Source of the DNA: Nemertoderma westbladi
Taxonomy: Eukaryota > Xenacoelomorpha > Nemertodermatida > Nemertodermatidae
Length of the DNA: 64,000 bases
Assembly: GCA_032718475.1 (NCBI GenBank)
Contig: JAUCBJ010002030.1
Span: forward strand, 1-64,000
Direction of reading: 5' to 3'
How positions within the stretch are numbered: the first letter of the stretch is position 1; every line of letters starts with the position of its first letter. The notes beneath the pieces were generated by a model, which had not been told where the DNA came from, did no database searches, and saw only the letters and a list, made by a program, of their open reading frames with translations. Made by a program: the position numbers and the translations under genes. Shown piece by piece: positions 11,524 to 23,621 of the stretch.

Positions 11524-13088
11524 TTCTTTTTTATTTAATGTTAAAAAACAAAGTAATAAAGAATTACAAATTTAAGTATTTGGTAATTTGAAATCAAAAG
11601 TTAATTCTACAAAAAGATTTGTAAAGTGTGAAATAAAGCTTTTCGTTATCCGAGTTACAGTATTATAAGAAATATAGCCTACTGCACTATTCGAATTTCT
11701 ACAAACCTCAAAACCGTTGTACCAAAATGCATGATATGAATTTTATTATTTTAATACCTATTTGCATCAATTTTATTTTTTGTAAATTATTTGTTTCGAA
11801 TTAATAAATCATTCAGATACACAATAATAAATAAATTCAAAGATTAAATCAGTTCCATCCGCATCTTTAACTCTTTCGTAAGGCCTATTTACAAGTTTCA
11901 TCACCGCACACGTCTTCAGTTCACAGCACTAACTGCCTAACTCCCTAAAGGTGCGAGTAGGGCCCTCGGTAGGATCTACACTGATCCTAATGTATGATTT
12001 GTTTCGCGTTGATCACTAAAAGATACTACAATGTCTCTTTAAGGGCTCAGTAGCTTAAATGTATAGTGGAAAAAATATTGAAGACAGACCCAGATAAGTA
12101 TTATATAGAATATGTACGCCATCCACGGTGATGCCATGTGACTAAATATAATCAATGATCCTACAGTGGACACGCCTAAGAAGTTACTGCGTACTACCGT
12201 ACTAACTGTTCTTGTTCCTGTTTTTTTTTTCAATAATCAATATTATTTTAATTTCCTGACTTCCATCTGTGGTTCGTACTGTACGTACATGTCGTGAATA
12301 AATTGTAACGGCACGCTTTATGGCCTATGTCCATAATCGTTATTTTCTCTCCTCACAAAAGTGTAATAAAACAGCGATACGAATGTAGTCCTCACGAAAT
12401 CAAAATGTTAGCGCAATTTGCGTGCCCAAAGTAGGCTCAACTGTCTGTCTGTATATAGTATATAAGGTATTGTGGATCGCAAGAAAATTATTGAGCCAAG
12501 GATATAAATGTAATAAAGAATGTGGTGCATGAGTCATATAAAATACGATTGGGGAACGCTAACGTATTGGTTGGAACTACTGTGACAGCTGTCCGTAGTA
12601 CAAGCTGTTCGTGCGCTCCGTCTCCATGTGTACTGTACTGTATATAGCAAAAATTGTGGATCGATACGCTCTTGGGATATAGACTAAGACAATCTAATAA
12701 AACAAGTAAGGAGTTGGGCGACCAAGTCTTAACGTACTGTATGTATATGTAAGGAATTATGTTGTTTACCATGCATTCAACGTACCTAGGATGTTATGAT
12801 ATGCGAAATTCAAATAAGAATGTATATTTTCAGCAGGATGCCTATTATTACTCCGGTTGGATGTACTGTACTCTACCTACATGTACAACTGTAGCGTATT
12901 GTATGTATCATGTAGTTACTGTAGTTATTTTTACTGTATAATCACAATTGCAACTAGCGCATCCCTTTGCCGTAGTATTATATAATAATAGCAGATGCGA
13001 TCTAACTGTGTTGAAGAGTTTTGTTTGTGATGGAAGGTGACCCTATTCCGTGCGTGAAATAACAATAAATTAACAATAAAAATTGGAA
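11524..13088. other. Non-coding, no gene seen
   Basis: This would include any 5' leader and promoter of the 11257-11523 frame, but I see no clear TATA or initiator. Short frames at 12039-12233, 12488-12772 and 12759-12941 have no recognisable domain. The sequence just before 13089 ends in AACAATAAAAATTGG, where the satellite begins. Confidence 0.45.
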
Positions 13089-14175
13089 AACTAATCGTGT
13101 ATTCCTTCAACTAATCGTGTATTCCTTCAACTAATCGTGTATTCCTTCAACTAATCGTGTATTCCTTCAACTAATCGTGTATTCCTTCAACTAATCGTGT
13201 ATTCCTTCAACTAATCGTGTATTCTTTCAACTAATCGTGTATTCCTTCAACTAATCGTGTATTCCTTCAACTAATCCGTGTATTCCTTCAACTAATCGTG
13301 TATTCCTTCAACTAATCGTGTATTCCTTCAACTAATCGTGTATTCCTTCAACTAATCGTGTATTCCTTCAACTAATCGTGTATTCCTTCAACTAATCGTG
13401 TATTCCTTCAACTAATCGTGTATTCCTTCAACTAATCGTGTATTCCTTCAACTAATCGTGTATTCCTTCAACTAATCGTGTATTCCTTCAACTAATCGTG
13501 TATTCCTTCAACTAATCGTGTATTCCTTCAACTAATCGTGTATTCCTTCAACTAATCGTGTATTCCTTCAACTAATCGTGTATTCCTTCAACTAATCGTG
13601 TATTCTTTCAACTAATCGTGTATTCCTTCAACTAATCGTGTATTCCTTCAACTAATCCGTGTATTCCTTCAACTAATCGTGTATTCCTTCAACTAATCGT
13701 GTATTCCTTCAACTAATCGTGTATTCCTTCAACTAATCGTGTATTCCTTCAACTAATCGTGTATTCCTTCAACTAATCGTGTATTCCTTCAACTAATCGT
13801 GTATTCCTTCAACTAATCGTGTATTCCTTCAACTAATCGTGTATTCCTTCAACTAATCGTGTATTCCTTCAACTAATCGTGTATTCCTTCAACTAATCGT
13901 GTATTCCTTCAACTAATCGTGTATTCCTTCAACTAATCGTGTATTCCTTCAACTAATCGTGTATTCCTTCAACTAATCGTGTATTCCTTCAACTAATCGT
14001 GTATTCCTTCAACTAATCGTGTATTCCTTCAACTAATCGTGTATTCCTTCAACTAATCGTGTATTCCTTCAACTAATCGTGTATTCCTTCAACTAATCGT
14101 GTATTCCTTCAACTAATCGTGTATTCCTTCAACTAATCGTGTATTCCTTCAACTAATCGTGTATTCCTTCAACTA
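13089..14175. repeat. Satellite of a 20-bp unit, about 54 copies
   Basis: Unit AACTAATCGTGTATTCCTTC repeats without spacers. Length 1082 bp equals 54 units plus two single-C insertions (AATCCGTG near 13275 and 13656). A T variant (ATTCTTTC) occurs near 13221 and 13602. Both variants recur at a distance of 381 bp, so a block of 19 units was duplicated once. Otherwise the units are identical by eye. There are no spacers, so it is not a CRISPR array. Confidence 0.95.
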
Positions 14176-14222
14176 GCTACACTGCTACAGTGCTACAGTG
14201 TTACAGTGCTACAGTGCTACAG
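14176..14222. repeat. Short TGCTACAGTG minisatellite
   Basis: About four units of TGCTACAGTG (one reads TGTTACAGTG) directly abut the end of the 20-bp satellite. Confidence 0.8.
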
Positions 14223-14545
14223 TAAATTATAATTTTGTGTGAAAATGACAGTAACTTACCTTCTTCGCTTCGTTTGTGGAAATAACGATCGTTGTTAAAG
14301 ATTGCAACATTGATAGATATTTAAACATCGTAAGCAACAGAGTGGAAAAAGGGCCTGTACTGTTTTCATAATGTTTGGCGGCGCAGGTTCAAATCCGACT
14401 GAAGCCTGTTGTGTGAACTTTGCTCTGTTGGGTCGCAGAACAAGACAAATTACACAAATTACTGTACGTTAGTCCTTGCGCAAATCTAGCTTCCCATATG
14501 AAATATACCAGACTTTCTGCTATTATATTTCACTTAGTAGTTTAC
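14223..14545. other. Non-coding spacer
   Basis: Holds GGTTCAAATCC at 14386-14396, which resembles a Pol III B box, but no convincing A box or cloverleaf lies upstream. No gene seen. Confidence 0.4.
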
Positions 14546-14789
14546 CCCCATGTGAAGAATACCAGATTTCCACTAAAATCCAAGGTTACAGAAAAATGAC
14601 CAAAACAATAAACGAATTAGTATTTGTACAGGTTATAAGATAGATAAGCACTATAAAAAACACTCAATGAGGAGAAATTAAAAAATATACAAATTCTTCA
14701 TATATAATATATGCTGTATAATTATATTATTTAATATTATCGAAATATACAATTTCGACCGAAAGGTAAACCTGGTAGTTTCACATGGG
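14546..14789. mobile_element. MITE C, copy 2
   Basis: Ends CCCATGTGAAGAATACCAGA and its complement TTCACATGGG. Interior matches copy 1 at 2536-2760 in the same orientation with substitutions and small indels, so the two are old insertions of one family. Confidence 0.65.
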
Positions 14790-15187
14790 CGCCCCAGCGC
14801 CCCAGCTGTACAATAAAATCTGGCTTCTGCTGTACTACTAGTAGTACTGGGGTCTAGTTACAGAAATGGTTGAAAAGTTACGGAATGTTCACCCTTAGAG
14901 TTACAGTCCATATCTCTCTGGGTACCTTTTATCTTACCTACCTCTTACTAACTCAATCCTGTCTGGGTTACTCAAACCCAAATTCAAACTCGCGTAACAC
15001 CCCACTGTAGCATTCATGCAGCTGCAGCGACCTGTGTATTTAATGGCTAACTCACTCCCATATGTTAAACTCAGCACTTCATAGAACATACAGTATTTTA
15101 GTAAAGCCCACACAAAGGAGCGGCGTAATTGACACGTCTTTTATGATACACACAGCAAGCCTGCCTGCCCAGCTTTTGTAACTCAAC
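14790..15187. other. Non-coding spacer
   Basis: No gene seen. Ends with AACTCAAC (15180-15187), the left copy of the direct repeat that flanks foldback H. Confidence 0.5.
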
Positions 15188-16212
15188 GGTGTGCGGACAC
15201 TTCCCCCCCCCCCCCCCGACACTTACCCCCCGGACACTTCCCCTCCGAACAGTTCCTCCCCGTTCAAGTAGGACACTTCCCCCCCCCCGGACACTCCCCC
15301 CCAGACATCCCCCCCCCCTGACACTTCCCCCCCGACTGTTCTTAACTTCGCACATTCGTATTTTTCATTTTGTAAGGTAAACGGACCGCTTGTATCCAGA
15401 CAAGTTGTATCCAATTTTCCTTTCGTAGCTCAGAAAGTGATCTTTTGCATCCCTATTTTAGATTTTATATCCAAGTTTTGTTTATGGATTTTATCAATGC
15501 AATTACATTGTGTTGTTTGCTAATCTTTAAATAATTAATTAGATGACCTATAAATGACATCCCCCGACGACATGCGTCGACATATATTTTGTGTTCAGCA
15601 TTACATATTGATAAATTAATTAAATTTCCTGGTTAACTTGCAATATTTTTAATAGAATTTTGTAGAATTATATAATATTGTAGTAATTTATATATTAATT
15701 TGGTTAACATTCAATACAGCTCCTACTTTAGGCTTAGTCAATTTATTATCTGATGATACAAACATGAATTAATTATTTCAAAATGTTCTTCTTCATCACC
15801 ACGGGCACGTGTTTGCGGGCGGCACCCCCCAACAAAAGTAGCGGGGGTTTGGGGGCGGCAGCTCCCAACAAAAGAAGCGCGGGTTTGGGGGCGGCAGCAC
15901 CCAATTAAATTAAAAACAAACAAAATTTGACTATAAAAATGTGTCTTTTATAATTTTGAGAAAACTTGTTTAGATACAACTTGTCCTGTAACCATCTTTA
16001 ACTTTTGTTTATTGCTTTGATGTACCCAGATTAATTTTAACACTTTAACTGGGGGGGGGGGGGGAGTGTCCGGGGGGGGGAGTGTCCGGGGGGGGGGGGG
16101 GAGTGTCCGGGGGTGAAATGTCCGGGGAGGGGAAGTGTCCTACTTGGGCGGGGGTGGGGGGGAGGGGGGCTGGGTGGGGGGGGACTGTCCGGGGGGGAAG
16201 TGTCTTAGATCC
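15188..16212. mobile_element. Foldback H with GACACTTCCCCC repeat arms
   Basis: AACTCAAC lies on both sides (15180-15187 and 16213-16220), an 8-bp target duplication. The left arm is a run of GGACACTTCCCCCC-type units, the right arm the complement GGGGGGAAGTGTCC. Deeper in, GACAAGTTGTATCC (near 15400) pairs with GATACAACTTGTCC (near 15980). The loop includes three tandem units of about 40 bp at 15800-15905 (GGTTTGGGGGCGGCAGC type). Frames that seem open here reflect the proline- or glycine-coding repeats and are not genes. Confidence 0.7.
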
Positions 16213-16850
16213 AACTCAACCCATTTAAGTCAAGAGCTCTAGCAGCAGACAGAGGCCCCTTCCCCATGCGGTGTCTCACTCAACCAGAGTAATTATCCAT
16301 CCCTTACAGGTACAGCAATGCTGAGTATGGCACTGTTAGAAGTCAAACCATTGGAACTGTAGTGTTTCGCCCTGCCCACCCTATATGTAACAGCCAAGAG
16401 AGAGGATCCTTCGGGCCGCCTCCGCTGTTTCGTGTCTCACACTTTCACCGACAACTTTTTTCAACCCAAGTATTATTAATTATTGTGAAGTTAAATGAAA
16501 AATATGACTTTAAACCACCCTTTGAAAACCTATACAATATACAATAGTAGGCCACTTACAGTGTAAGTCCTACAGTACTGCGCAAGCCTATTTACTGCAA
16601 TAACTTTAAATTTAAAATATCAAATTACTAATACCTGAAACTTTTAACAAATCATTTTATTTGAAGAAAAAGTTTCAGTTTCCTCAAAATCAGGTGGAAC
16701 TTTGTAGAACTAACTACAGTTTCATACAGACCTCCATGTACTTAGAGCGAGTGGGAAAATATAATTTGTATAATATCAGATTACTTTATTAGAGAGGTGC
16801 TGTATAATAAATGTTTAGTTAGGAATTTTTGCATTTTTGTGAAACTTCAG
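16213..16850. other. Non-coding, no gene seen
   Basis: The 61-codon frame at 16362-16547 has no recognisable domain. The end of this stretch is a pyrimidine-rich tract running into a CTTCAG acceptor at 16845-16850. Confidence 0.4.
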
Positions 16851-16982
16851 CAAAGGAAACACCCGACTATTCCAAAGACTCACTACCCAAAAGCAGGATA
16901 AAATCTTCCATGGCTGGGGCGTCGTTTCGATTCTGGAAAAATAAAATAAAGAGTAAAGAGTCTAAACCGACGGAAGTTGAGT
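16851..16982 (+). CDS. Candidate internal exon, unknown protein
   Basis: A pyrimidine-rich tract ending TTCAG (16850) precedes an open block of 132 nt, followed by GTAAGT at 16983. Both exon edges are in the same phase, so it would be a symmetric exon of 44 codons. The peptide is basic and serine-rich (for example SLPKSRIKSSMAGASFRFWK). I recognise no domain. The only evidence is the splice signals and a composition unlike the flanks. It could be chance. Confidence 0.25.
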
Positions 16983-17438
16983 GTAAGTTTAGTGGATGGA
17001 CATCCATCAAAAGCTAACATATGTATGTATATTTAATATTGACTAATGTTTGAAACAGTAAATATGTAATGGATTAAAACACAGATAAATATAATTTAAA
17101 CAACTTAATATAACAAAGATATCGATAATACTGTGTAGATCTCGAAATATAATAATAGTGAGTGGGAATGTAGGAATTGTATAAATACAGTAGTAGATGT
17201 ATAAATAGAGATACAGTTAGTGTTCGTTTGGCAAAAAAGTAAATTAATGCAGAATAAATTAAATGCAGAAATAAGCTCTAATATCATACAGTACAGAAGA
17301 AGTAAATACTGTAGATACGTCAGTGTATACAGTGTTAATGATACATACTCATACACTGTATAATTTAGTTTAAATAAATACTGGGGTCGTTGACCCCATT
17401 TAGTAAAAATTATGAATTTAAGTTTGATTTTCTTTCAG

Positions 17439-17534
17439 GGAAATGTTTTGATACAAAATAATGTTGGACATCCTGAAATTGTGAGGACATGGGCTAACGA
17501 CGGAGGTGTGCTGAGATGTCCATACAGTAATTAA
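17439..17534 (+). CDS. Candidate terminal exon, unknown protein
   Basis: GATTTTCTTTCAG at 17426-17438 is a strong acceptor. The frame that starts right after it (GNVLIQNNVGHPEIVRTWAN and eleven more residues) ends at a TAA at 17532-17534. Its phase does not fit the donor at 16983, so the two candidate exons would not join directly in this reading. No family recognised. Confidence 0.25.
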   Translation, partial: GNVLIQNNVGHPEIVRTWANDGGVLRCPYSN

Positions 17535-19141
17535 CTGAATTAGGAAAGCGCACCCAATTGCAGATCTAGGCCTACATTTGGGGTTAACTTTGTGAACTCA
17601 TCCTCCACTCTGCTCGCTCCCCACACACTTGGATCTCGCACTTCTGACAGTCTTCTCCATGCTCTCACATCCCCCCCCCATACTCCATTCCATACGTCAA
17701 TTAGTCCCCGTTCCCAGTAGCTAATTGGAAAAGGTTACATCTAACTATTTTATCACCTCTGATGGTTATATCACACTACGATTTATTTTATAAATCTTAT
17801 TTATATTATTTACAATTAGGGCGGGGATATTTCCATTTTGTCTATAATTCCGGCGCTGCCTTCTAGACACCCTGCTGTTTTCCCGTCGGTGAATGACGTC
17901 AGCGAATAACATCTAGAGCGTCGGTCTAAAACTTCTATCCCCTCCTTTCAGTTCATCGCAGTTTTCTCCTTTATCCTCGTCCTGGTTTGGACAGCTCCCT
18001 GCCATCCCGTTAGTTCCTAATCGCGGATGTACTTGTCGTCACGACTTGAGTGCGGGCGTTATCATATCTCGATAACGCTTCTCTGGTGGTCCCATCAAGT
18101 GTCCTCCTCACCCATACCCCCGGTTGCACCCCTCGGGACGTTTCTTATCCCGTGGATGCGAGCTCTCTCCATAAATCCTAAACTCCGCGTTGTTGTTCAA
18201 TGACCATCGTTTCTCCACCATCCCAATCAAACTGATGGTGCCTTAGTAAGGCTCAGTAGGACAAGAGACGACCAATTCTGCCTGAATCAGTGTTAAAAAC
18301 TGGGATGGCCTACCCCTTCATATCCTCGCTGCTAACCCATGTAATATGTCCGTTACCCCTTAATCATGACTCTCCACTTACGTCCTATTGTTTATCTGAT
18401 GCTCGTGCTATTTAACTAATTCATCACTACTTGCCTACAGAAAAGACTAGCTATAACCCTCCTGTTGCTATACTAGCTTCCTACCAGACCGCTTTCTGGC
18501 TCTGTAGCAATACTCTAACTCTCCACACTGGGCTATGCGCTATAGTAGTCTAGGTTGTGCGGCCTACACAGTCTAGCCTACCACGCTTACATATCGCCCT
18601 CAACTCCTCACGTGATGCCTTCAATGCCCACTATTGTACGCATTACGTATAATTATTGGTCCCATTGACCCGGCTTGTGCTGGTATTAATTACGTATGTT
18701 GCCACATTGTGCCCATCAGACATACGCAATATATACCCCTCCTAATCCTCACTGTGGTACTGTGTACCCTTCTACTACAGTATGCGTACTTACCCCCCCT
18801 CAACTCCTCATGTGGCGCCCTCAGTGCCCACAATAGTACGAATTACGTATTAGTATTGGTCCCATTGACCCGGCGTGGTGGTGCGTATGTAAATTAGGTA
18901 CATTGGTACATTTGTACCCATCCGACGTACGTAATTGTAACTACCTACACCTAAATATTATGTACATTGGTACGTCCGTACCCATCAGACGTACATAATG
19001 TCTACCTAAAGCGTACCTTGGTACTACTATTTACAACTTATTTTATTTTTATTATTTGTTTATTTTATTTAGTGTGTGGGAAGGGCGTTTCGCCCTCATT
19101 CCCACCCCCCTCAGTCCAATATATTGGACGACTCAACTAAC
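17535..19141 (-). repeat. BEL-1 3' end: probable LTR and 3' untranslated region
   Basis: It follows the BEL-1 integrase in sense order. A purine tract (minus strand GAGGGGGGTG, plus 19103-19112) is a likely polypurine tract, so the 3' LTR would begin near 19100 and run leftward. Two direct units about 200 bp apart begin at 18597 and 18797 (CCCTCAACTCCTCA through TTGGTCCCATTGACCCGGC), and a third motif with TGGTAC..CCCATC.GACGTAC repeats at 18900-18995. GTCCAATATATTGGAC at 19115-19130 is a perfect palindrome. I could not find a matching 5' LTR in the window, so the far edge of the LTR is unknown. Confidence 0.45.
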
Positions 19142-21586
19142 TTAGGGCGATCCTTCCAATAGGCAAGACTTCCCTACCGCACTCCTGTAGGTCTTCCTAT
19201 CTTTGGCCCCTATCTTTTCTCCGATCCTCACTTCCACGGATCTGATTCTTCTGTTTTCCCCGGGGTAACATTCCACTACCCTAGCCAGCCTCCAGTGATT
19301 GTTGATAATCGTATCATCTGTGACGATTATCAAGTCACCCTTCCTGAGCTCCCTCTGGTTATTCCTCCATTTGCTCCTCTTGTGCAGTGTTGGAAGGTAC
19401 TCTTGGATCCACCTTGTCCAATACGCTGTACTTATCGCCTTAGCCACCTTCCAGCTTTGACGCGAATGTATATCGTCTGGATCGATGTTTCGCATGTCAA
19501 TCGTCGCTGGTCTCTCCATCAGCAGGTGTACTGGTGTTAGGACGTCCAGCGATTCAGGATCTTCGTTCTCGGGGTACAGCGGGCGGCTGTTGATAATTCC
19601 CTCACATTTCGCCAGCGCTGTCCTTAGCAGGTCCTCAGTGACCATATGGTTATTCATCAGTTTGGTCATGAATTGTTTGGAGCTCCCTACAAGGCGCTCT
19701 ACGCAACCCAGCGTATGTGATGCGTATGGCATTCTTCTCTCCCATCTGATTAGGTGTTTCCTCATCGCTGCCTTGACATCTTCATCCGCTAAAATGTCAA
19801 GTGCCTCTGCTAACTCGTTCTCTGCTCCCACGAAGTTAGTCCCATTATCTGAGTATAGTACCTCAACTGTTCCCCCTCTGCAGGTCACGAACCTCTCCAA
19901 TGCATTAATGAATGCTGACGCCATAGTGTCCTAATCTAGTTCTATCCCCACGGCCCTTGTATTATTGCAAACAAAGATAATGCCGTAGCGTTTCTCCGTA
20001 TGCAGCATCACCTTGATTTTAATCAGCCCGAACATGTCCATGCCGCAGTGTGTGAATGGCGGGTCGTGATGCCTCACCCTGCTGGTTGGCAATGGCGCCA
20101 TCTCCTGCACGGCCCTCTCCTTCTTCATCCGTCGGCATGTCTGGCATTGCCCCATCACTTCACCATCTTCCTAAGCTGGATTACCCAGAATGTCTTCCGA
20201 ACCTCTGTTAGGGTTTGGTTGGTACCCCCGTGTAATATGGACTTATGGGAGTCCCATATGATCTGGTGGATTATTGGTGACTTGTTGGGGATTATTATCG
20301 GCTTTGGTGGGATTAGGGCACAGATGTTGTTCACCACCCTGGAGTTCATGACCAGGATCCCATTCTTGTCCAATTGCGGTGACATCGCATTGAGCTCGCT
20401 GTCCTGACGAAGGCGCTGCTGTTTGCTGATGCAGTCTACCTCGTCTCCGTATCCCTTCCTTTGTTCGTATCGTATCACGACTTTAGCCCTCCTTCCAGAT
20501 CGATGGTGGGTTTCGTCTTAGCGTCTTTACCAGCTCCCCTAAGGAATTCTCCAGATATGCTACTAGCTTCTTCGTCTTATATCAGCTGGAGCTGTAACTG
20601 AGCAGCCTATCCATTGGGTTATCACACGACTCTATCGCCTTTGATCGTGGTGGTGCCTCCTTAATCTCCCTCACTAATTGACTAAATATTTCTTCCCCTT
20701 TTGATTCCTCTCCCTTATCCTCCACTGTCACTCCTTCTGTACTTGCCACAACTCCTACTTCCTCGAGAAAGCATGGCGTACAACGCCTCTCGATAGCAGA
20801 TCCGCTGGATTGTCGACAGTTGGGCAGTAGTGCCACTTCTCCAAGTCTGATGTTGCTCTTATCTCATCAACTCTGTTCGCCACAAATATGGGATAACACA
20901 TCTTCTCATTATGCAACCATCACAACACTACCATGGAATCTGTCCAGTAGTGTGTCTCTACTATACTTGGTATCGTGTCCACCAAGTATGATGTCGCTCT
21001 CACTCCTAGTCTCGCAGCCGTTAGCTCGAGTTTCAGCACTGATGCTGAATCTGGTGGCGTCGATCTTGCTTTACTAAACGCAAGCCTGGGCTTATGAGTC
21101 CCCTTCCGCTGTACCAAATAAGCGCGGCACCATATGCTTCCAGGGATGCATCGAGAACATATGCAGTTCTAACTAGCTCATGTCCCCATTCGGGAAGTAT
21201 ACACGTGGCATACTATAAGTCCCCATTTCTTCAAGGCCCACTGACCATTTCTTCCACTGTTTGCTTATCTCCACTGGGACTGCATCCCAGTCGTCTTTGA
21301 TCTTATAGACCTTCTTCAATATTTGTTTCCCCGTGACTAACAACGGGGATGCTAGACCTAGCGAATCGTAAATTCTCGCTATGTATGACACATAGCCTCG
21401 TTTAATATGGATCCCGGCACCCTCCTGACTTAGTTGATACTCCAACTCATCTGTCTCCCAGTTCCATACGATCCCTAGCGCCTTCTGCTGCAATTCTATT
21501 CTCTTGTCCGCCATGATCTGCTCCTTTACCATCATAGGTTCATCTATCGGACTTGGTTGTATATCGGAAACATGGTTGAAACGCCA
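19142..21586 (-). pseudogene. BEL-1 pol, 3' half (RT end, RNase H, integrase)
   Basis: Sense order: the end of RT and the Pao connection domain (LGIVWNWETDELEY, YDSLGLASPLLV; 21586-21173), RNase H remnants (YWTDSMVVL then an in-frame TGA; NPADLLSRG near 20815), an integrase zinc-finger region (20478-19931, broken), and the integrase catalytic core with DUF5641-like C-terminus (19924-19142). The core keeps YSDNGTNFVGA and a Glu in GCVERL, but the usual GGVWERL is altered. At least five frame breaks or stops separate these blocks, so no protein can be made. Confidence 0.8.
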
Positions 21587-21722
21587 CATAGCATCAAAAT
21601 CAATACAATTATCAGGTTACAACATTGAAAGGCAGGATAGGAGAAAGAAGAAAGGGGGAGGTGTCTTATTTTACATACCTAGTGGCATTAAATACAATAC
21701 AAGGGGGGATATTAAATTAGGG
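21587..21722 (+). pseudogene. LINE 5' fragment: start of the AP endonuclease domain
   Basis: In-frame sequence with the hallmarks of the N-terminal APE endonuclease of LINEs (IQLSGYNIERQDRRKKKGGG then VLFYIPSGIKY). The LINE is cut here by BEL-2: TAGGG at 21718-21722 is one copy of the BEL-2 target duplication and the LINE resumes at 41128 with the other. The exact junction with BEL-1 on the left is near 21587 but uncertain by a few bases. The first part of the endonuclease is absent, so the LINE was already 5' truncated. Confidence 0.75.
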
Positions 21723-23621
21723 TAATGCGAAGAGACAGTAACAATACCTGCAATATCCTACTGTAAAGTTTGTGAATCAAATCATAAATCCGACCTTCTC
21801 ACCAAACAGTAAACTCTAAGTAAGCGAATATATTGCAGTATCGATCTCTTATAACCGGTGAGGCAGAAAACAGTCTACGAGCAGACAAACTTCGATAAAA
21901 CAAAATCCCGCGCAGCGAATCCTAAAATCAGGCTGACTCACTGACGGACTAAAGGGCTCGTATACTTTGCCGCGGTGTGATTTATATGGTTGGGCAAAGA
22001 GACGCTAGCTAGGTACAGAGGCAGAGATTTGGAGATGTCTAACTAGCGGGCAAAACACAGTAAGGACGAAAGTTAATTTTATATATTTTGAGGTGTAAAT
22101 AATTTCTAACGCGCGTGTGTTAATTCTGAACGGTCAAAAGCAGTTTTGCTCCTTCACATGTATAATTACTGGGTACGGTGTGCATTTTACGAATATTCTA
22201 ATTTTGTAACTTGTAGGTCCAATACTCACGAATGATAAGGTTCCTTCCCCTCTTGCGTATTTCCAGGACTCAAATTCAGGCATAAGGTTAATGCTACGCC
22301 CAGAATTCGGCAATTTTAATTTACCAGGTCCCTAATACTAAGAAGAAATGTGTTAGTTTACTACAGTAGGCGTACGGTTACGAATAGCTATCCTGGCTCT
22401 TATCTAGAATTTTAGTCACCTAGGTAGGCTGGGTAACTTCCTATCAGGACGTTGGCGGGGACACGGTAGATGTTAGTATATCCCTAATAGCCTCAATTTA
22501 TTTGCGCCTAGTTGTAAACTGCCCTACCGCCTGAATGGTACAATCCCAATTCAGGTGAAACACAGCAACCCTCCTAGCCTACAAGTTCTAATGCAATGGA
22601 CACCGTTGTACTGCAAATAGTCGCAAACGCACCTGTACTTAGCAAGAGTTAGGCGTACAGTTTGCTGCACCCTACCAATGTGTATGCTTCGTACCGGCGT
22701 GCCTACGTCCTATCTGCGTACTAGTATCTGCCTGCTCTCTCCCTCCCCCGTAGGAATATGAAGGTCTACTGTGGTTCTTTCCTGAATCAAGACAGTACAG
22801 TCCCTAAGATGTAATTTTAGGCTCACAGCGTGTCACTACTTCTACCTTTGATCTTTGGTCTTACGCTTAGGTAGCAAGGCGTCGAACGCTGTCTAACCTT
22901 TCAGGCGATGGGCGAATAACTAAGGTGGTATTGCGGGTTGTCTCCTGTCTACATTCCCTTGATGTTCCCGTTCATTGCTGCGGCCCGATCTCTAGCCGGC
23001 CATCCTGTTCCTAAGAGTGTTCACCGTAGTGAATCATGGTGAAAAGAAAAGCAGATAGCGGTATTTCTGAATTTATTGCAGATAATAATACAAAATGTAA
23101 TCTGAAAACTAATGACAGAATAAACAAGATTGAGTAACTAATAAGATTAGATAGATTGCACTGAGATTGATAACTAATGAACAAATCGCACCTTTATATA
23201 GCAAATTTGTGCTGCAATCAATCGAGAAAATTCTCGATTGTTCTATAGGTTCTAACAGGTTTTTAAAGATAGCTATTGGTCCAGCTAATATATAACTTGC
23301 ACGACATTGGATACAATCTAATAACTGCAGTCTCATTGGTTAATCTAGGTACAAACAAATGCAATTTAATTTGTAGCGGTTAATTTAAATGAGTTGAAAT
23401 TCTGTACAAAAAATAATTAGCACTTACTAGGATTCGAACTCAATACCTACTACACATATAATTTCCAACGCTCTACCGACTGAGCTACTGAACCACTTGA
23501 CTAAACGTCGTACAATAGATATAATAAATACAAATGAGGACTCAAAGTAATCTTTTACAAAGTTAATTCGAATAAAATAAAATTTTGAAAATCCACGGCA
23601 TTTAGGGAATATAATTCTATA
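21723..23621 (-). repeat. BEL-2 3' LTR
   Basis: On the plus strand it runs from TAATGCGAAGAGACAG to AATATAATTCTATA, so the ends are TA..TA and not the common TG..CA. It matches 38305-41127 once the insertion there is removed. Next to it inside the element, plus CCGCTCC (23622-23628) is the start of the polypurine tract in sense GGAGCGG, the same heptamer that abuts the BEL-3 LTR. It holds a tRNA-like block (23415-23500) and a hairpin CAATCGAGAA..TTCTCGATTG near 23220. Confidence 0.92.
23415..23500 (-). promoter_or_regulatory. tRNA-like block with Pol III A and B boxes inside the LTR
   Basis: On the minus strand TAGCTCAGTCGG (plus 23476-23487) matches the A box exactly and AGTTCGAATCC (plus 23430-23440) is close to the B box. 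The D arm (GCTC..GAGC) pairs, but the T stem and acceptor stem pair poorly, so it is a tRNA-derived sequence and not a working tRNA. It is in the same orientation as the retrotransposon, near the start of U3 in sense. The other LTR has the same block at 40921-41006. Confidence 0.6.

Noticed and set aside
13089-14175. A CRISPR-like array of regular repeats
   Set aside because: Units are contiguous 20-mers without spacers, in animal DNA; it is a satellite.
14340-14470. A tRNA or SINE around GGTTCAAATCC (14386-14396)
   Set aside because: Only a B-box-like word; no proper A box or stem pairing upstream.
15098-15414. Proline- or glycine-rich frames on both strands
   Set aside because: They come from the GGACACTTCCCCC repeat arm of foldback H.
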